Below, in pieces: positions 5,186-6,574 of a DNA stretch of 6,574 bases. A program made the translations under genes and the position numbers. The number at the start of each line of letters is the position of its first letter. Positions within the stretch are counted from its first letter, which is position 1. Source of the DNA: Rhodospirillales bacterium (lineage in GTDB: Bacteria > Pseudomonadota > Alphaproteobacteria > Rhodospirillales_A > Casp-alpha2); NCBI GenBank assembly GCA_016763915.1, contig JAESSX010000121.1, forward strand, positions 1-6,574, written 5' to 3'. A model generated the notes under the pieces. The model saw only the letters and a program-made list of their open reading frames with translations. It was not told the origin of the DNA and searched no databases.

Positions 5186-6574
5186 TTAAGAACATCCTGT
5201 CGTACCGCCGCAGGTCTGGCATTTCAGGCAGGTGCCGTTGCGGACCAGGGTGAAATTTCCACACTCGCCGCAGGCATCGCCTTCATAGCCCCGCATCCTG
5301 GCTTCGCGGACCTGGCCTAAGCGGCTATCGACGCTTTCGGTGACGTCGCTGCCGACGGCGACACGGGCGGTTTCCTGGGCCGCGGTTTCCGATACGGTGG
5401 ACACCTGGACCGCGCCCACCGTGGAGGCGCCGATGACGGTTTCTACGGCCGTGGCTGCGGCGGCATTGTCCTTGGCGCCCCTGATGACCAGGAAGTTGCC
5501 GCGCACGTAGCCCTGGCTGGCGACGCTGCGGACGGCTTCGAGGGCCGGGTCGGTGATGGGGAAGCCTTCGCCGTCGCCGCCCCCTATGCTGCCGGGCTCC
5601 AGGTCCTCGGGCACGACGTGGGCGAGATCGTTGCGTCCCAGATAGCTGACCGCCAGTTCGCGGAAAATGTAATCCAGGATCGAGGTCGCCATCTTGATGG
5701 TGTCGTTGCCGGTGACCGTGCCGGAGGGCTCGAAGCGGGTGAAGGTGAAGGAATCCACGAATTCTTCCAGCGGCGCGCCGTATTGCAGGGCGATGGAAAT
5801 GGCGATGGCGAAATTGTTCATCAACGAACGGAACGCCGCCCCTTCCTTGTGCATGTCGATGAAAATCTCGGACAGCGTGCCGTCTTCGTATTCACCGGTT
5901 CGCAGGTAAACCTTGTGTCCGCCGACGGAGGCCTTCTGGGTATACCCCTTGCGGCGGTCGGGCGGACGCTGGCGGACGCCGGAAATGACCCGTTCGACGA
6001 CGCGCTCGGCGACGCGTTCGGCGGCGACTTTGGCTTTTTCCGCGGCCGCGGTATCGATCGTGTCCTGAACGGCGTCTTCGAGTTCCAGATCGATGTCGTC
6101 GACCAGCGCCGCCGATAACGGTTGCGAGAGTTTCGAGCCGTCCCGGTACAGCGCATTCGCCTTCAGTCCCAGCCGCCAGGACAGCATGTAGGCTTCCTTG
6201 CATTCGTCGATGGTGGCGTTGTTGGGCATGTTGACGGTCTTGGAAATGGCGCCGGAGATAAACGGCTGGCTGGCGGCCATCATGCGGATATGGCTTTCCA
6301 CGGACAGATAGCGTTTGCCGATGCGGCCGCAGGGATTGGCGCAATCGAAGATATCTAAGTGTTCATCCTTGATGTGCGGCGCGCCTTCCAGGGTCATGGC
6401 GCCGCAGACGTGGTTGTTCGCGGCCTCGATGTCCTTGGGGCTAGAGCCGAGCGCGGGCAGCATGTCGAAGGACACATCGTCGAGCTGCTCCAGGGTGAAG
6501 CCGAGGATGTTGACGCAGAAGTCCTCGCCCAATGCCCACTTGTTGAAGGCGAACTTGATGTCGAAGGCGCTGGC
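5186..6574 (-). CDS. nrdJ: Adenosylcobalamin-dependent (class II) ribonucleotide reductase, C-terminal part (cut by right edge)
   Basis: The frame is open to the window edge and encodes the last 462 residues; codons 6533-6574 ([14 protein letters not shown]) continue it, so the TTG at 6530-6532 is an internal Leu, not a start. NrdJ reduces ribonucleotides to deoxyribonucleotides using B12 radical chemistry and works without oxygen dependence. The fragment shows [15 protein letters not shown] (75-89), the catalytic-barrel block [17 protein letters not shown] (105-121), and [20 protein letters not shown] (131-150). A charged Ala/Glu/Arg-rich linker follows (about 160-200), then [11 protein letters not shown] and a TSCPD domain (about 215-310, with [19 protein letters not shown]). 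The tail carries six cysteines at 435, 438, 449, 452, 455 and 461, matching the zinc-ribbon-like, redox-active C-terminus that takes electrons from thioredoxin. Full proteins of this type are about 1,200 residues, so some 750 are missing upstream, including most of the barrel. A strong terminator follows the stop. Nothing here shows a cobalamin riboswitch, which would lie outside the window. Confidence 0.95.
   Translation of the reverse strand, partial: ASAFDIKFAFNKWALGEDFCVNILGFTLEQLDDVSFDMLPALGSSPKDIEAANNHVCGAMTLEGAPHIKDEHLDIFDCANPCGRIGKRYLSVESHIRMMAASQPFISGAISKTVNMPNNATIDECKEAYMLSWRLGLKANALYRDGSKLSQPLSAALVDDIDLELEDAVQDTIDTAAAEKAKVAAERVAERVVERVISGVRQRPPDRRKGYTQKASVGGHKVYLRTGEYEDGTLSEIFIDMHKEGAAFRSLMNNFAIAISIALQYGAPLEEFVDSFTFTRFEPSGTVTGNDTIKMATSILDYIFRELAVSYLGRNDLAHVVPEDLEPGSIGGGDGEGFPITDPALEAVRSVASQGYVRGNFLVIRGAKDNAAAATAVETVIGASTVGAVQVSTVSETAAQETARVAVGSDVTESVDSRLGQVREARMRGYEGDACGECGNFTLVRNGTCLKCQTCGGTTGCS

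Noticed and set aside
5694..6156. Other overlapping frames on both strands within nrdJ
   Set aside because: They are shadows of the conserved reductase frame, which is supported along its whole visible length by family motifs.

Overview
The window looks like chromosomal DNA from an alphaproteobacterium, most likely a member of the Rhodospirillales. This rests on the GC-rich coding sequence (roughly 60% by eye), a long-type B12-dependent ribonucleotide reductase with a TSCPD domain and a cysteine-rich tail, a COG3146 FemAB-like acyltransferase, and the style of the receiver-hydrolase gene. No mobile element, tRNA, rRNA or CRISPR array is visible. The placement is inferred from protein families, not from a marker gene.

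Layout, left to right. (1) Positions 1-164, minus strand: the N-terminus of a secreted protein, cut by the window edge. (2) 208-1377, minus: a COG3146 (FemAB-like, GNAT-fold) N-acyltransferase, 43 nt upstream of gene 1 and possibly cotranscribed with it. (3) 1378-1554: an AT-rich divergent intergenic region. (4) 1555-3141, plus: a 528-residue lipoprotein of unknown function, starting at a GTG with a good ribosome binding site, with an internal low-GC patch. (5) 3159-3626, minus: a RidA/YjgF-family protein that converges on the lipoprotein gene with only 17 nt between them. (6) 3629-4867, minus: a response-regulator receiver domain fused to an RNase Z/PhnP-like metallo-beta-lactamase-fold hydrolase. 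It lies 2 nt upstream of the RidA gene, so the two form a tight operon. (7) 4868-5185: a noncoding region with a perfect 19-bp tandem duplication over the hydrolase start codon, several small hairpins, and a strong intrinsic terminator for the gene to the right. (8) 5186-6574, minus: the C-terminal 462 residues of nrdJ, cut by the right edge.

Transcription units as read: nrdJ ends at the terminator at 5081-5126. The receiver-hydrolase and RidA genes form a separate unit with its own AT-rich leader. The lipoprotein gene is a single plus-strand unit. The acyltransferase and secreted-protein genes run leftward.

The most unusual parts are the receiver-hydrolase/RidA pair with its duplicated start-codon segment, and the uncharacterised lipoprotein with its compositional patch. 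I see no clear evidence of a defence system, biosynthetic cluster or other new multi-gene machine. The rest of the window is ordinary chromosomal gene content.
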